64,000 nucleotides of DNA, taken from positions 62,001-126,000 of the forward strand of contig CAKPAI010000002.1 in assembly GCA_934133005.1 (NCBI GenBank). The letters run 5' to 3'. Numbering within the stretch: the first letter of the stretch is position 1; each line of letters opens with the position of its first letter. The position numbers were made by a program, and so were the translations under genes. This document shows positions 52,120-61,058 of this stretch, in pieces. The notes beneath the pieces are model-generated. The model did not search any database. It was given only the letters and a program-made list of their open reading frames with translations, and was not told the origin of the DNA. Source of the stretch: an uncultured Clostridia bacterium (GTDB lineage Bacteria; Bacillota; Clostridia; TANB77; CAG-508).

Positions 52120-52860
52120 GTTTATTGCTCCATTATTTCCAATAAACTTTATTTCACAATTGTTAATTCTTTCTTTAATTTCATCAACAATAACGTTTTT
52201 ATTATTGCTAGCTAGATATAAATCTTTAATTTCATATTCTTTATCAAAAAATTCAATATTATTGATTATTATTCCATCAAATCCTACTATATTTTTAATT
52301 GCATTCTTGCTTTCATTGAATACAATTGCATTTCTATTTATGCAATACTCATTTATTTCATTTTCATTAAAATCTATATTTATAATGAATTTTGCTCTTT
52401 TTAGACTTTTCCTTTTATTATTTAATATAATTACATTTTCATCTTCCATTTTAGAAAACTCATTTACTTTATTTGTTACAATATCTAAAATTTTATATTT
52501 TTCTCTCATATTTTTTACCAAATTTTCTATATACGCCCTATTTTCCTTTACTAAGAAATACACTTCTTGTTCTTCACTCACTAACTCAAGTAAGCTTATT
52601 ACTTTTTTTAATACATCTTCTATAAAATCAACATATATATCTTTATTATTTTCTGATAATTTGATTATATTTATTAGATTTGAAAGCTTTTTTTGCTTAT
52701 TCAAATCCATTTTCTTTACTTCTTCTTTTACTTTTATCGATACAATACCCTTTTGCCCTTTTTTTAGCTTTTTCTCTATCCTTTTTAACTTTTTTAATTT
52801 AGCATCTCTAGTAAAAAACTCTTTTGAATCATCAATATCAAAAAACTCTATATTACACAT
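52108..52860 (-). CDS. Protein of unknown function
   Basis: 250 residues. The first 65 are very basic and charged (EKKLKKGQKGIVSIKVKEEV). The rest alternates strands and helices with ENVIILNNKRKSLKRAKFII, RNAIVFNES and NIVGFDGIIINNIEF, suggesting a Rossmann-like fold without a clear nucleotide-binding motif. No signal peptide or membrane helix. AGAGGTG precedes the start. It ends at TAG. It lies between greA and a GH18 gene. I do not recognise it. Confidence 0.7.
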   Translation of the reverse strand: MCNIEFFDIDDSKEFFTRDAKLKKLKRIEKKLKKGQKGIVSIKVKEEVKKMDLNKQKKLSNLINIIKLSENNKDIYVDFIEDVLKKVISLLELVSEEQEVYFLVKENRAYIENLVKNMREKYKILDIVTNKVNEFSKMEDENVIILNNKRKSLKRAKFIINIDFNENEINEYCINRNAIVFNESKNAIKNIVGFDGIIINNIEFFDKEYEIKDLYLASNNKNVIVDEIKERINNCEIKFIGNNGAINLTK

Positions 52861-52905
52861 AAAAACACCTCTATAAACTATATTTATAAAAGTGCTTTTA
52901 AATTC

Positions 52906-54591
52906 TTATTTTATATTCAGTTCTTCGCTAATAAGCTTCCAAATCGAATCTGATTCTCTATCTTTCTCCCAATAAGCAGCTCCAGCCAAATTATATTTTT
53001 GAATTAACTCTAACTTACATTTTATAGATTCTTCATCTTCAATCCATATTTTATATGTTTTTCCATTTTTTTGGTACTCTACATAGTTTTGTTTTACATC
53101 ATCTTTCCACTCTTTTTCTACACCTTCAGGAATATAATTGTCCGTTTCTTTCATTTCTACTGTAAATGAATCTAATTTACCATTTTCCTCTGTCCAGACT
53201 CTTGTATAAAATGGAATTCCTAAAACAATTTTACTTGAATCAACTTCTTCTCTATCTATAAATTTCTTTAAACTATTTTCTACCCAATCATATCCAGCTA
53301 CAGTTCCAGCTTCTGTTGATGATTTTCCATGCTGGTCATATGCCATAAACATTATATAATCTGCAACATCACCTAAAACATTTCTATCATAACATAGAGA
53401 CCAGTCTTCAGAACCATCTGGTGCAGTAACATCAACTGACAAAACTTTTCCTAAATCTCTAAGCCTTGGTGCTAGTTCTATTATAAATCTTGAAAATACA
53501 TCTTTGTCTGCCATTTTTATATTTTCAAAATCAATGTTTATACCATCTAAGTTATAATTCTCAGCTACAGATAAAATATTATTTATTAGATTATTTCTTA
53601 AATTATAATCATTTAATATTGTTGATGTTAATGCTTTATTTGAATCATTGCTAACTAATGCCCATACCTTATAATTATTACTATGTGCCCAATTTATATA
53701 GTTTATTCCTTGAGTTCCAACATTTGCGGTAATTTCACCTTTTCCTCCATCTTTTAATGCAAAGAATGTTGGCGATACTACATTTACTCCTTCAATTGTT
53801 CCAGTCCTTTGTGGAGCTTTTCCATAAATAGAAAAGTAATCCCATACTACACTAACATTTCCTTCTATTTGTTTGTCTACTTTTAAAGTATCCCTCATTT
53901 TTTGGATATTCACTATAGTATTTTCTTTAACATATCCTATTTTTCCATTTTCTGTTGTAACTTTTTTCCAACCACTTGGTATTTCTTCATCTGTATCTAC
54001 AATTGTTAAAGTATCTCCTCTTCCAACTTTATCTACACTTTTTGAAAATACTGTTGGCTTGTATTTTACATTATTGTTTTTACTACTATTTCCATATGTT
54101 AATGCCCTATCTAATGAAATAATTACAACTGTGTCAGTTTCCTTTTTATATGATGTTTCTACATTATACACAGACTTTCCTATCTCAGAAAAAGGAATAT
54201 AAAACTCTCCATCAACTTTTTTTGCACCAGCAATTAGCGAAAATGTTACATCATTTATCTTCGCTTTCTTTTCGCCTAACTTCATTGTTGCAATTTTTGT
54301 ATTTGACGTTGTTATTAAGCTGTCATATGTATTATCATAAAATATATGTTCATCAAAGAAATTAGCTATGTCTTTAGTTGATATATATATTACATCATTT
54401 TCAACTAATACATCATTTTTCAGTCTTTTGGTAATATTACTATTATTAATCACTAAATTAGTTTTATCTGATATTTCATTTCTAATATAATTTGGTGCTA
54501 TTTTTAATATAAAAATAGTTATACATAAAAATATTATTACTACAAATATCTTATAGATATTTATTTTTTTTTCTTTTTTTCCTCTGCTCAT
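52906..54591 (-). CDS. Cell-surface GH18-type glycoside hydrolase with SH3 domain
   Basis: 561 residues from the ATG at 54589-54591 (GAGAGGA upstream; the ATG at 54603 overlaps it). A membrane anchor at about 10-30 is followed by a copper-amine-oxidase-N-like domain (about 50-160), a bacterial SH3 domain (about 190-235, DKVGRGDTLTIVD, GWKKV, GKIGYV) and a GH18 barrel with DGINIDFENI near residue 350 carrying the catalytic Glu. Relatives include spore-wall N-acetylglucosaminidases (YaaH/SleL type). A role in cell-wall or cortex hydrolysis is likely. Confidence 0.88.
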   Translation of the reverse strand: MSRGKKEKKINIYKIFVVIIFLCITIFILKIAPNYIRNEISDKTNLVINNSNITKRLKNDVLVENDVIYISTKDIANFFDEHIFYDNTYDSLITTSNTKIATMKLGEKKAKINDVTFSLIAGAKKVDGEFYIPFSEIGKSVYNVETSYKKETDTVVIISLDRALTYGNSSKNNNVKYKPTVFSKSVDKVGRGDTLTIVDTDEEIPSGWKKVTTENGKIGYVKENTIVNIQKMRDTLKVDKQIEGNVSVVWDYFSIYGKAPQRTGTIEGVNVVSPTFFALKDGGKGEITANVGTQGINYINWAHSNNYKVWALVSNDSNKALTSTILNDYNLRNNLINNILSVAENYNLDGINIDFENIKMADKDVFSRFIIELAPRLRDLGKVLSVDVTAPDGSEDWSLCYDRNVLGDVADYIMFMAYDQHGKSSTEAGTVAGYDWVENSLKKFIDREEVDSSKIVLGIPFYTRVWTEENGKLDSFTVEMKETDNYIPEGVEKEWKDDVKQNYVEYQKNGKTYKIWIEDEESIKCKLELIQKYNLAGAAYWEKDRESDSIWKLISEELNIK

Positions 54592-54624
54592 TTTTCCTCT
54601 CATCTTTCGACTTTATTCTACTTT

Positions 54625-55215
54625 TTAGTTTTCCTGATTGTTGTATATAATGCTCTTCTTTTCCATTTTTTTATAAAAATTTTCAATATGAGAAAATACC
54701 TTATGCATTCCATTTTCCTCTTCTGACAAATAATTATCTAGAATTTCTTTATCGCTTTTAGATATCTTTTCTATTGGATAATCCAAATATTTGTACTGCC
54801 AAATAAGTTTTCTATCTTTGTCAGAATAAAAAGAATTTATTAAATCATCACAATTATACTCAGCTTTAAACTCTACGTTTTTTATACTTATTGTTACATT
54901 GCTCCAATCTATACCATAATATATTTTACATTGTTTTCTCAATTGTTTCAATAGTTCATATAACTTCTCTGCCATCTTCATATATTCTTTTTCTTCAATA
55001 TTAAATCTACTTGGAATTTCATATACATTCACTGGCCTTTTGCGTATAATTCCTTTTGGATAATAAAAGAAAAACATCTCTCCCGATTCTTCATTTTCAT
55101 CGTCCACAATTACTGTCGCATATAAATAGACTTCATCACACTTTTCTGGAATCATATTAAATATACTTTTTCTTATTTCAAAATATAATTTTTCTATTAT
55201 TGTATTTGACTGCAT
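54625..55215 (-). CDS. YezG-family (DUF600) immunity protein, orphan
   Basis: 196 residues. The N-terminal 160 match DUF600/YezG, the immunity protein of LXG-type polymorphic toxins: LYFEIRKSIFNMIPEKCDEV, YLYATVIVDDENEESGEMFF, and the VTISI and CKIYYGIDWSN region. It would bind and block a nuclease toxin from sister cells. No LXG or WXG100 toxin is within the window, so it stands alone. It lies between gpmI and the GH18 gene on the same strand. The C-terminal 35 residues are an extra helix. Confidence 0.75.
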   Translation of the reverse strand: MQSNTIIEKLYFEIRKSIFNMIPEKCDEVYLYATVIVDDENEESGEMFFFYYPKGIIRKRPVNVYEIPSRFNIEEKEYMKMAEKLYELLKQLRKQCKIYYGIDWSNVTISIKNVEFKAEYNCDDLINSFYSDKDRKLIWQYKYLDYPIEKISKSDKEILDNYLSEEENGMHKVFSHIENFYKKMEKKSIIYNNQEN

Positions 55216-55245
55216 ATTTTCCTCAATTATTTTCTACTTAATTTT

Positions 55246-55287
55246 AAAATAAGGGCAGCCCTAAAATTATTAACTGCCCTAAATTTT
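55246..55287 (-). terminator. Terminator after gpmI (end of the glycolytic operon)
   Basis: AAAATTTAGGGCAG and CTGCCCTTATTTT pair across 15 bases. It begins three bases after the gpmI stop. Confidence 0.75.
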
Positions 55288-55289
55288 CA

Positions 55290-56828
55290 TTATTTGCTAA
55301 CTATTATACTCTCTCCTGTCATTTCTTCTGGTTTATCTAATCCCATAATATCAAGCATTGTTGGTGCTAAGTCTGCAAGTTTTCCTTCTCTTAGTTTTGC
55401 ACTGTCTAATCCGACAAGTATTAATGGTACAGGATTTGTTGTATGTGCTGTATGTGGTTCTCCTGTTTTGTAGTCAATCATTTGCTCACAGTTACCATGA
55501 TCTGCTGTAATTAGTAATACTCCACTTTGAGCATTTACTGCTTCTACAACTTTTCCTACACACTCATCAATTTTCTCAACTGCTTTTATTGCAGCTTCTA
55601 AGCTTCCTGTATGTCCAACCATATCTGGATTTGCATAATTTAATATTATAGTATCATATTTTTTTGAATTTATTGCTTCTACTACTTTATTTGTAACTTC
55701 TTCTGCGCTCATTTCTGGTTGCATATCATAAGTTTCAACTTTTGGAGATGGAACTAATATTCTGTCCTCGCCAGGATATTGTTTTTCTTCTCCACCATTA
55801 AAGAAAAATGTTACATGTGCATATTTTTCTGTCTCTGCAATTCTTAATTGTGTAAGTCCATGTTTACTTACATATTCTCCATAAGTATTTTTTAATGGTT
55901 CCTTTTTAAATGCTACTTCTACTTTTGGTAAAGTTTCATCATATGGAGTCATGCATACAAAATATAAATTTAAGTCTTTACGAGTCTCAAATTCTTCAAA
56001 TTTTGTATCTACTAATACTCTTGATATTTCTCTTGCTCTATCTGGTCTAAAGTTAAAGAATATTACAGAATCATTTGGCTCAATTTTAGCAACAGGTGCA
56101 TCTCCGTTCATTATAACCGTTGGTTCAACAAATTCATCAAATATTTCCTTTTGATATGAACTTTCTATTGCAGATATTGCAGATGGTGCTTTTACTCCCT
56201 CTCCATTCACCATAGCATCATAAGCTTTTTCAATTCTGTTCCATCTCTTATCTCTATCCATTGCAAAAAATCTTCCAGATATCGTTGCAATCTTTCCAAT
56301 TCCTTTTTCTTTCATTTTTTCTTCTAGACTTGCTATATAACCTTCACCAGATACTGGAGCCGTATCTCTTCCGTCCATGAAACAATGTACAAATACATTC
56401 TCAAAGTCTTTTCTTTTCGCAAGCTCTAGCAATCCATATAGATGACGAATGTGACTATGAACACCTCCATCTGAAAGTAGTCCCATTATATGCAATTTTG
56501 AATTGTGTTCTTTACAATTTTCGATTGCTTTATTAAATTCTGGAATTGAAAAGAAATCTCCATCTTCTATAGACTTGGTTATCTTTGTTAAATCTTGATA
56601 AACAATTCTTCCAGCACCAATATTTGTATGTCCCACTTCTGAATTTCCCATTTGACCATCTGGAAGTCCAACTTTTAATCCACTTGTATACATTTTTGTT
56701 GTTGGACAAGTTTTCATTAATCTATCTATATTAGGTGTATTTGCTAGCTTTACAGCATTTCCTTGTTCATTTTCATTTATTCCAAATCCATCTAGTATCA
56801 TTAACATTGTCAATTTTTCGTTTTTCAT
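55290..56828 (-). CDS. gpmI: 2,3-bisphosphoglycerate-independent phosphoglycerate mutase
   Basis: 512 residues, standard iPGM. The metal site DGFGINENEQGNAV is near the start, the phospho-Ser is in QMGNSEVGH (about 60), and ADHGNCEQM and HTTNPVPL are near the end. It interconverts 3- and 2-phosphoglycerate with manganese. It is the last gene of the gapA-pgk-tpiA-gpmI operon. No ribosome binding site is at the usual distance; AAAGGG lies before a small hairpin about 30 bases upstream. Confidence 0.96.
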   Translation of the reverse strand: MKNEKLTMLMILDGFGINENEQGNAVKLANTPNIDRLMKTCPTTKMYTSGLKVGLPDGQMGNSEVGHTNIGAGRIVYQDLTKITKSIEDGDFFSIPEFNKAIENCKEHNSKLHIMGLLSDGGVHSHIRHLYGLLELAKRKDFENVFVHCFMDGRDTAPVSGEGYIASLEEKMKEKGIGKIATISGRFFAMDRDKRWNRIEKAYDAMVNGEGVKAPSAISAIESSYQKEIFDEFVEPTVIMNGDAPVAKIEPNDSVIFFNFRPDRAREISRVLVDTKFEEFETRKDLNLYFVCMTPYDETLPKVEVAFKKEPLKNTYGEYVSKHGLTQLRIAETEKYAHVTFFFNGGEEKQYPGEDRILVPSPKVETYDMQPEMSAEEVTNKVVEAINSKKYDTIILNYANPDMVGHTGSLEAAIKAVEKIDECVGKVVEAVNAQSGVLLITADHGNCEQMIDYKTGEPHTAHTTNPVPLILVGLDSAKLREGKLADLAPTMLDIMGLDKPEEMTGESIIVSK

Positions 56829-56840
56829 TTTTTTATTTTT

Positions 56841-56856
56841 TTAGCAAAATTGCTAA
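56841..56856 (-). promoter_or_regulatory. Hairpin between the ribosome binding site and the start of gpmI
   Basis: TTAGCAA and TTGCTAA form a tight hairpin. AAAGGG precedes it and an A-rich stretch leads to the ATG, so the fold could bring the site closer to the start codon. Confidence 0.35.
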
Positions 56857-56865
56857 CCCTTTCTT

Positions 56866-57618
56866 TTATTTATCATAATTTGCTATTTTTGCAAATTCAT
56901 CAACTTTTAAACTTGCACCACCAATTAAGGCTCCATCAATATCTGATGTTTCAAATAGTTCTCTAGCATTTGAAGATTTTACACTTCCTCCGTAAAGAAT
57001 ATGAATATTATCTGCAACATCAGCTCCATACATGCTATTAATCTTATTTCTAATAGCTTTAATGCTATTGTTCGCGTCATCTGCAGTTGCTGTTTTTCCT
57101 GTTCCTATTGCCCAAATAGGTTCATAAGCAATTATTATTTTTTTAGCATCTTCTCCACTTATTTCTTTAAAAGCCTTTTCAACTTGAGTAGTAATAATTT
57201 CTTCTGTTTTTCCAGCTTCTTTTTGTTCTAAACTTTCTCCAACACATACAATTGGTTTTAATTCATTTTTAAGTGCTGCTTTTATTTTTTTATTAACAGT
57301 TTCATCCGTTTCATTAAAATAAGCTCTTCTTTCAGAATGTCCTATTATTACATATTCAACATTTATGCTTTTTAGCATTTCACCAGATACTTCTCCTGTG
57401 TATGCGCCTTTCTCTTCCCAATGCATGTTTTGTGCACCTATTTTTATATTAGTTTCCTGAACTGCTAACAAACTATAAAATAAATCTATAAATGGTACAC
57501 ACAAAATTACTTCGTGTTTGCAATCTTTTATATAATTAGGTAGTTCTGTTAAAAAGTTAATAGCTTCATTTGGAAGCATATTCATTTTCCAATTTCCTGC
57601 AATTATTTTATTTCTCAT
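56866..57618 (-). CDS. tpiA: Triosephosphate isomerase
   Basis: 250 residues. Catalytic residues are all present: Lys in AGNWKMN, His in IIGHSERR and Glu in AYEPIWAIGTGKTA, followed by the phosphate loop YGGSVKSSN. It interconverts DHAP and glyceraldehyde-3-phosphate. Its ATG overlaps the stop of the broken nudix gene by four bases (ATGA), so its translation was probably coupled to that gene. Confidence 0.97.
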   Translation of the reverse strand: MRNKIIAGNWKMNMLPNEAINFLTELPNYIKDCKHEVILCVPFIDLFYSLLAVQETNIKIGAQNMHWEEKGAYTGEVSGEMLKSINVEYVIIGHSERRAYFNETDETVNKKIKAALKNELKPIVCVGESLEQKEAGKTEEIITTQVEKAFKEISGEDAKKIIIAYEPIWAIGTGKTATADDANNSIKAIRNKINSMYGADVADNIHILYGGSVKSSNARELFETSDIDGALIGGASLKVDEFAKIANYDK

Positions 57619-58194
57619 CTTTCATCTCTTGTCCTTTCATATAATACGTCATCCAATTTTTCTAATAGACTTTTTATCTGGGGTAGATATGGTATTCTTA
57701 TGTTATTACTTCCATCCTTTATCATTTGCTTTACTTTTTCGTATTCAACCCAATCTATGCTAGCAACTTCTTCTTGCTCTAATGAAAAATTTTCGACTGG
57801 AATAGATCTTTTTAGCTTTAACATATACCAAGGAACTATATAATTACCTACTCTACCATATTTTCTAAAGTCACATAGCTCTGTTCCTATTCTTGTTATA
57901 TGTTCGAGTTCTTGATTACTTAATACTCCTTCTCCAAGTTCCTCATTTATTTCTCTTATTACTGCTTGAAGTTCTCTTTCTCCACTCTGAACATGTCCTG
58001 AACATATGTCTAACATATCTGCATCATGAAGTTTTCCGTTTACTTCTTTTTTCTATTAAAACTTGATTTTCGTCATTGAAAATCCATATTTGAAAAGCTT
58101 TTATTAGTTTTCCTTGTTTTATTGCATCTTCTCTTAAAAGCTTTTCACCTGTTTTATAGCCGTCTTTCGTGAATACGTCTACGAATTCATCCAT
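57615..58194 (-). pseudogene. NUDIX hydrolase, frameshifted
   Basis: The N-terminal part runs from ATG 58192-58194 (AAAGG upstream) and reads MDEFVDVFTKDGYKTGEKLL ... IWIFNDENQVLIEKRS. The frame then slips near 58035-58052 and continues as GKLHDADMLDICSGHVQSGE with the Nudix box (GE, then AVIREINEELG), to the stop at 57615. One base removed or two added near the A-rich stretch restores about 192 residues. The family resembles Clostridial Nudix proteins related to isopentenyl-diphosphate isomerase-like hydrolases. It sits inside the glycolytic operon between pgk and tpiA, an unusual place. Confidence 0.8.
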
Positions 58195-58218
58195 TCACTA
58201 AAAACCTTTCTTTTATTG

Positions 58219-59406
58219 TTATTTATCAAGTAAACATTCAACTCCTGGAAGTTTCTTTCCCTCTAAGAATTCAAGTGAAGCTCCTCCTCCTGTTGAAATA
58301 TGTGAAAATTTATCCCCTATTCCCATTCTTTCAATAGCAGCAGCAGAATCTCCTCCTCCAATTACTGTTGTTACATCTTTCATGTCTCCTAAGAATTTTG
58401 CTATTGTATCTGTTCCTACTGCAAATTTTTTGAATTCAGATAACCCTAAAGGTCCATTCCAAACAACAGTTTTTGCATCTTTTAATTCTTCTTCAAATAT
58501 TTTTATTGTCTCAGGTCCTATATCAAAGCCTTCCCATCCTTCTGGAATTTCTTTGTAACCTACTATTTTACTCTCAGTATTTGGATCAAATTCTTTTCCA
58601 ACAACAGTGTCTACTGGTAATAACATTTTTACACCTTTAGTCTTTGCTTTTTCCATTGCTGCTAAAGCTAAATCAATTTTATCCGGTTCACATACAGAAT
58701 TTCCTACTTCATATCCCATAGCTTTGAAGAATGTATAAGCCATAGCTCCTCCTATAAGCAATGTATCAACTTTTTCAAGTAGGCTATCTATTACACCTAT
58801 TTTATCAGAAACTTTCTTTCCACCTAATATTGCAACAAATGGTCTTTTGGGATTTTCAAGAGTTGTTCCTAAAAAGTTTATTTCTTTTTCCATTAAAAAG
58901 CCTGCTACTGCTGGTAAGAATTCTGCTACTCCAGCTGTTGAAGCATGTGCTCTATGTGCAGTTCCAAAAGCATCATTTACATATAATTCTGCAAGACTTG
59001 CAAGTTCTTTTGCAAATTCTTTGTCATTTGCTTCTTCTCTTGAATCAAATCTAACATTTTCTAGTAAAACAACTTCACCATTTTTCATATTAGTTGTTAA
59101 ATCTTTTGCACTATCTCCAATTATATCAGATGCAAGCTTTACTTCTTGACCTAGTAATTTTGATAATTCTTCAGCAACAGGAGCTAAAGAAAACTCTTTT
59201 TTTACTTGTCCCTTTGGTCTTCCTAGATGAGAACATAAAATTACTTTGCAGTTATTCTCTAATAAATATTTTATTGTTGGAAGAGCTGCTACAATTCTTC
59301 TATTATCTGTGATTTTTAAGTTTTCGTCTTGTGGTACATTGAAATCACATCTAACTAAAACTTTTTTATTTTTTAAATCAATATCTTTTATTGTTTTCTT
59401 ATTCAT
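58219..59406 (-). CDS. pgk: Phosphoglycerate kinase
   Basis: 395 residues from the ATG at 59404-59406 (AAGGAAAG upstream). A GTG six codons earlier is part of that site. The start TIKDIDLKNKKVLVRCDFNV, the substrate site SHLGRPKG, NDAFGTAHRAHAS, the hinge and the C-terminal GGGDSAAAIERMG and STGGGASLEFLEGK are all normal. It makes ATP from 1,3-bisphosphoglycerate. It follows gapA with a stable hairpin in between. Confidence 0.97.
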   Translation of the reverse strand: MNKKTIKDIDLKNKKVLVRCDFNVPQDENLKITDNRRIVAALPTIKYLLENNCKVILCSHLGRPKGQVKKEFSLAPVAEELSKLLGQEVKLASDIIGDSAKDLTTNMKNGEVVLLENVRFDSREEANDKEFAKELASLAELYVNDAFGTAHRAHASTAGVAEFLPAVAGFLMEKEINFLGTTLENPKRPFVAILGGKKVSDKIGVIDSLLEKVDTLLIGGAMAYTFFKAMGYEVGNSVCEPDKIDLALAAMEKAKTKGVKMLLPVDTVVGKEFDPNTESKIVGYKEIPEGWEGFDIGPETIKIFEEELKDAKTVVWNGPLGLSEFKKFAVGTDTIAKFLGDMKDVTTVIGGGDSAAAIERMGIGDKFSHISTGGGASLEFLEGKKLPGVECLLDK

Positions 59407-59498
59407 AATTTTCTTTCCTTTCACTTATAAGTTTAGGTTTGTATCTATTTTAAGATACATGTAAAAAAGCTTTAAAAAAACTCTTTTATATATATCTT

Positions 59499-59531
59499 TC
59501 TAATGCTGGAACTAAATCTCCAGCATTAGAA
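59499..59531 (-). repeat. Intercistronic hairpin between gapA and pgk
   Basis: TTCTAATGCTGGA and TCCAGCATTAGAA make a perfect 13-base-pair stem with a seven-base loop. No T-tract follows directly on the minus strand. It may lower read-through or stabilise the gapA message. Confidence 0.65.
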
Positions 59532-59546
59532 CTTATATAAAACTTA

Positions 59547-60557
59547 TTATTTGTTATCTACTTTTGCAATATAAGCAGCCAAATCAACTAATTTGTGAGC
59601 ATATCCCCACTCATTGTCATACCATGCAACTAATTTTACAAATGTGTCTGTTAACATTATTCCAGCTTTTGCATCAAATATTGAAGTATGCTCATCACTT
59701 AAAAAGTCTGATGATACAACATCTTCATCTACATATTCAACTATTCCTTTTAATTCACCTTCTGATGCTCTCTTTACAGCTGCACATATTTCTTCATATG
59801 TTGCTGGTTTTTCTAAATTACATGTTAAGTCAACAACTGATACATCCATTGTTGGTACTCTAAATGCCATACCTGTTAATTTTCCATTTAATTCTGGAAT
59901 AACTTTTCCTACAGCTTTAGCTGCACCTGTAGATGATGGTATAATGTTTGCTGCAGCAGCTCTTCCTCCTCTCCAATCTTTCTTAGAAGCTCCATCAACT
60001 GTTTTTTGTGTTGCAGTTGTTGAATGAACTGTTGTCATTAATCCTTCTTTTATTCCAAAGTTATCATTTATTATTTTGGCAAGTGGTGCTAAACAGTTTG
60101 TTGTACATGATGCATTTGAAACAATATTCATTGATGGATCATATTTTTCATTGTTTACTCCCATTACAAACATTGGAGCATCTTTAGATGGAGCACTTAT
60201 TACAACCTTTTTTGCTCCAGCATTTATATGAGCTTGTGCTTTCTCTAAAGTAGTAAATACTCCTGAACATTCAAGAACATATTCTACTCCTTCTTTTCCC
60301 CATGGAATATTGTTTGGATCCATTTCATTATATACATTTATTTCTTTTCCATTTACTATTAGTTTTCCTTCTTCTGCTCTAATGTCTCCATTAAATTTTC
60401 CATGCATTGAGTCAAATTTTACCATATAAGCCATATAATCTGCTGTTATAAAAGGATCATTAACTGCTACAACCTCTACTTCTTCATTTTTTAATGCTGC
60501 TTGGAATGCTAGTTTTCCTATTCTTCCAAAACCATTGATTCCTACTTTTACTGACAT
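59547..60557 (-). CDS. gapA: Glyceraldehyde-3-phosphate dehydrogenase
   Basis: 336 residues: NAD site VGINGFGRIGKLAF, catalytic SNASCTTNCLAPLAK (the active Cys) and WYDNEWGYAHKLVDL near the end. It oxidises glyceraldehyde-3-phosphate with NAD and phosphate. First gene of the glycolytic operon, with a strong AGGAGG site and its own promoter. No cggR-type repressor gene precedes it in the window. Confidence 0.97.
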   Translation of the reverse strand: MSVKVGINGFGRIGKLAFQAALKNEEVEVVAVNDPFITADYMAYMVKFDSMHGKFNGDIRAEEGKLIVNGKEINVYNEMDPNNIPWGKEGVEYVLECSGVFTTLEKAQAHINAGAKKVVISAPSKDAPMFVMGVNNEKYDPSMNIVSNASCTTNCLAPLAKIINDNFGIKEGLMTTVHSTTATQKTVDGASKKDWRGGRAAAANIIPSSTGAAKAVGKVIPELNGKLTGMAFRVPTMDVSVVDLTCNLEKPATYEEICAAVKRASEGELKGIVEYVDEDVVSSDFLSDEHTSIFDAKAGIMLTDTFVKLVAWYDNEWGYAHKLVDLAAYIAKVDNK

Positions 60558-60605
60558 AAATCAATTCCTCCTTTTGATTTTAACATTGTCCTTTAAGACA
60601 GTATT

Positions 60606-60634
60606 ATTTTATACCAAATGCTTATACTTTTCAA
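60606..60634 (-). promoter_or_regulatory. Promoter of the glycolytic operon
   Basis: Minus strand TTGAAA (60629-60634), 17-base spacer, TAAAAT (60606-60611). It lies about 50 bases before the gapA start. Confidence 0.6.
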
Positions 60635-60713
60635 GTATTTTAGCCAACAAATAGAAAATTTATTCTCCTTTATTAACTTTGTTTTTGGATTTATATTTTG
60701 CATTTTACTATAC

Positions 60714-60754
60714 AAAAATGAGTAAGCTAATACAAACTGTGCTTACTCATTTTT
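60714..60754 (-). terminator. Terminator after the 69-residue gene
   Basis: AATGAGTAAGC and GCTTACTCATT pair across 13 bases, followed by T5 on the minus strand. Confidence 0.8.
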
Positions 60755-60755
60755 A

Positions 60756-60965
60756 TTAAAATTTTATTTTTTGGAATAAAAAGCTATATGCTTGTTCATC
60801 CGTAATCTCTTGATGCCAAAAATCATCTATTGCTCTAAATGTTGCTTCTTGCTTTGGTGTCAACTCTATTGTTATATCTTGTAATAAAAAGTTTTTAACT
60901 TTTGTCCACATACTTACCTTTGTTGGTACTGCTGCATTAAATTGATTCTTAATTGGTCCTTCCAT
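60756..60965 (-). CDS. Small protein of unknown function
   Basis: 69 residues from the ATG at 60963-60965, which has a perfect AAGGAGG nine bases upstream; an open extension to 61034 does not. It starts MEGPIKNQFNAAVPTKVSMW, is followed by VKNFLLQDITIELTPKQEAT, and ends in a helical tail (DDFWHQEITDEQAYSFLF). It looks like a cytoplasmic protein with a strand-turn-helix core. I do not recognise it. A single-gene unit with its own terminator. Confidence 0.75.
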   Translation of the reverse strand: MEGPIKNQFNAAVPTKVSMWTKVKNFLLQDITIELTPKQEATFRAIDDFWHQEITDEQAYSFLFQKIKF

Positions 60966-61058
60966 TATTCTTCCTCCTTTGTAACCGAATATTTCACTTA
61001 TATTATTTATACTATAAATATTACCATTTATCAAGTACTTTTATAAAACTTTTTTATT

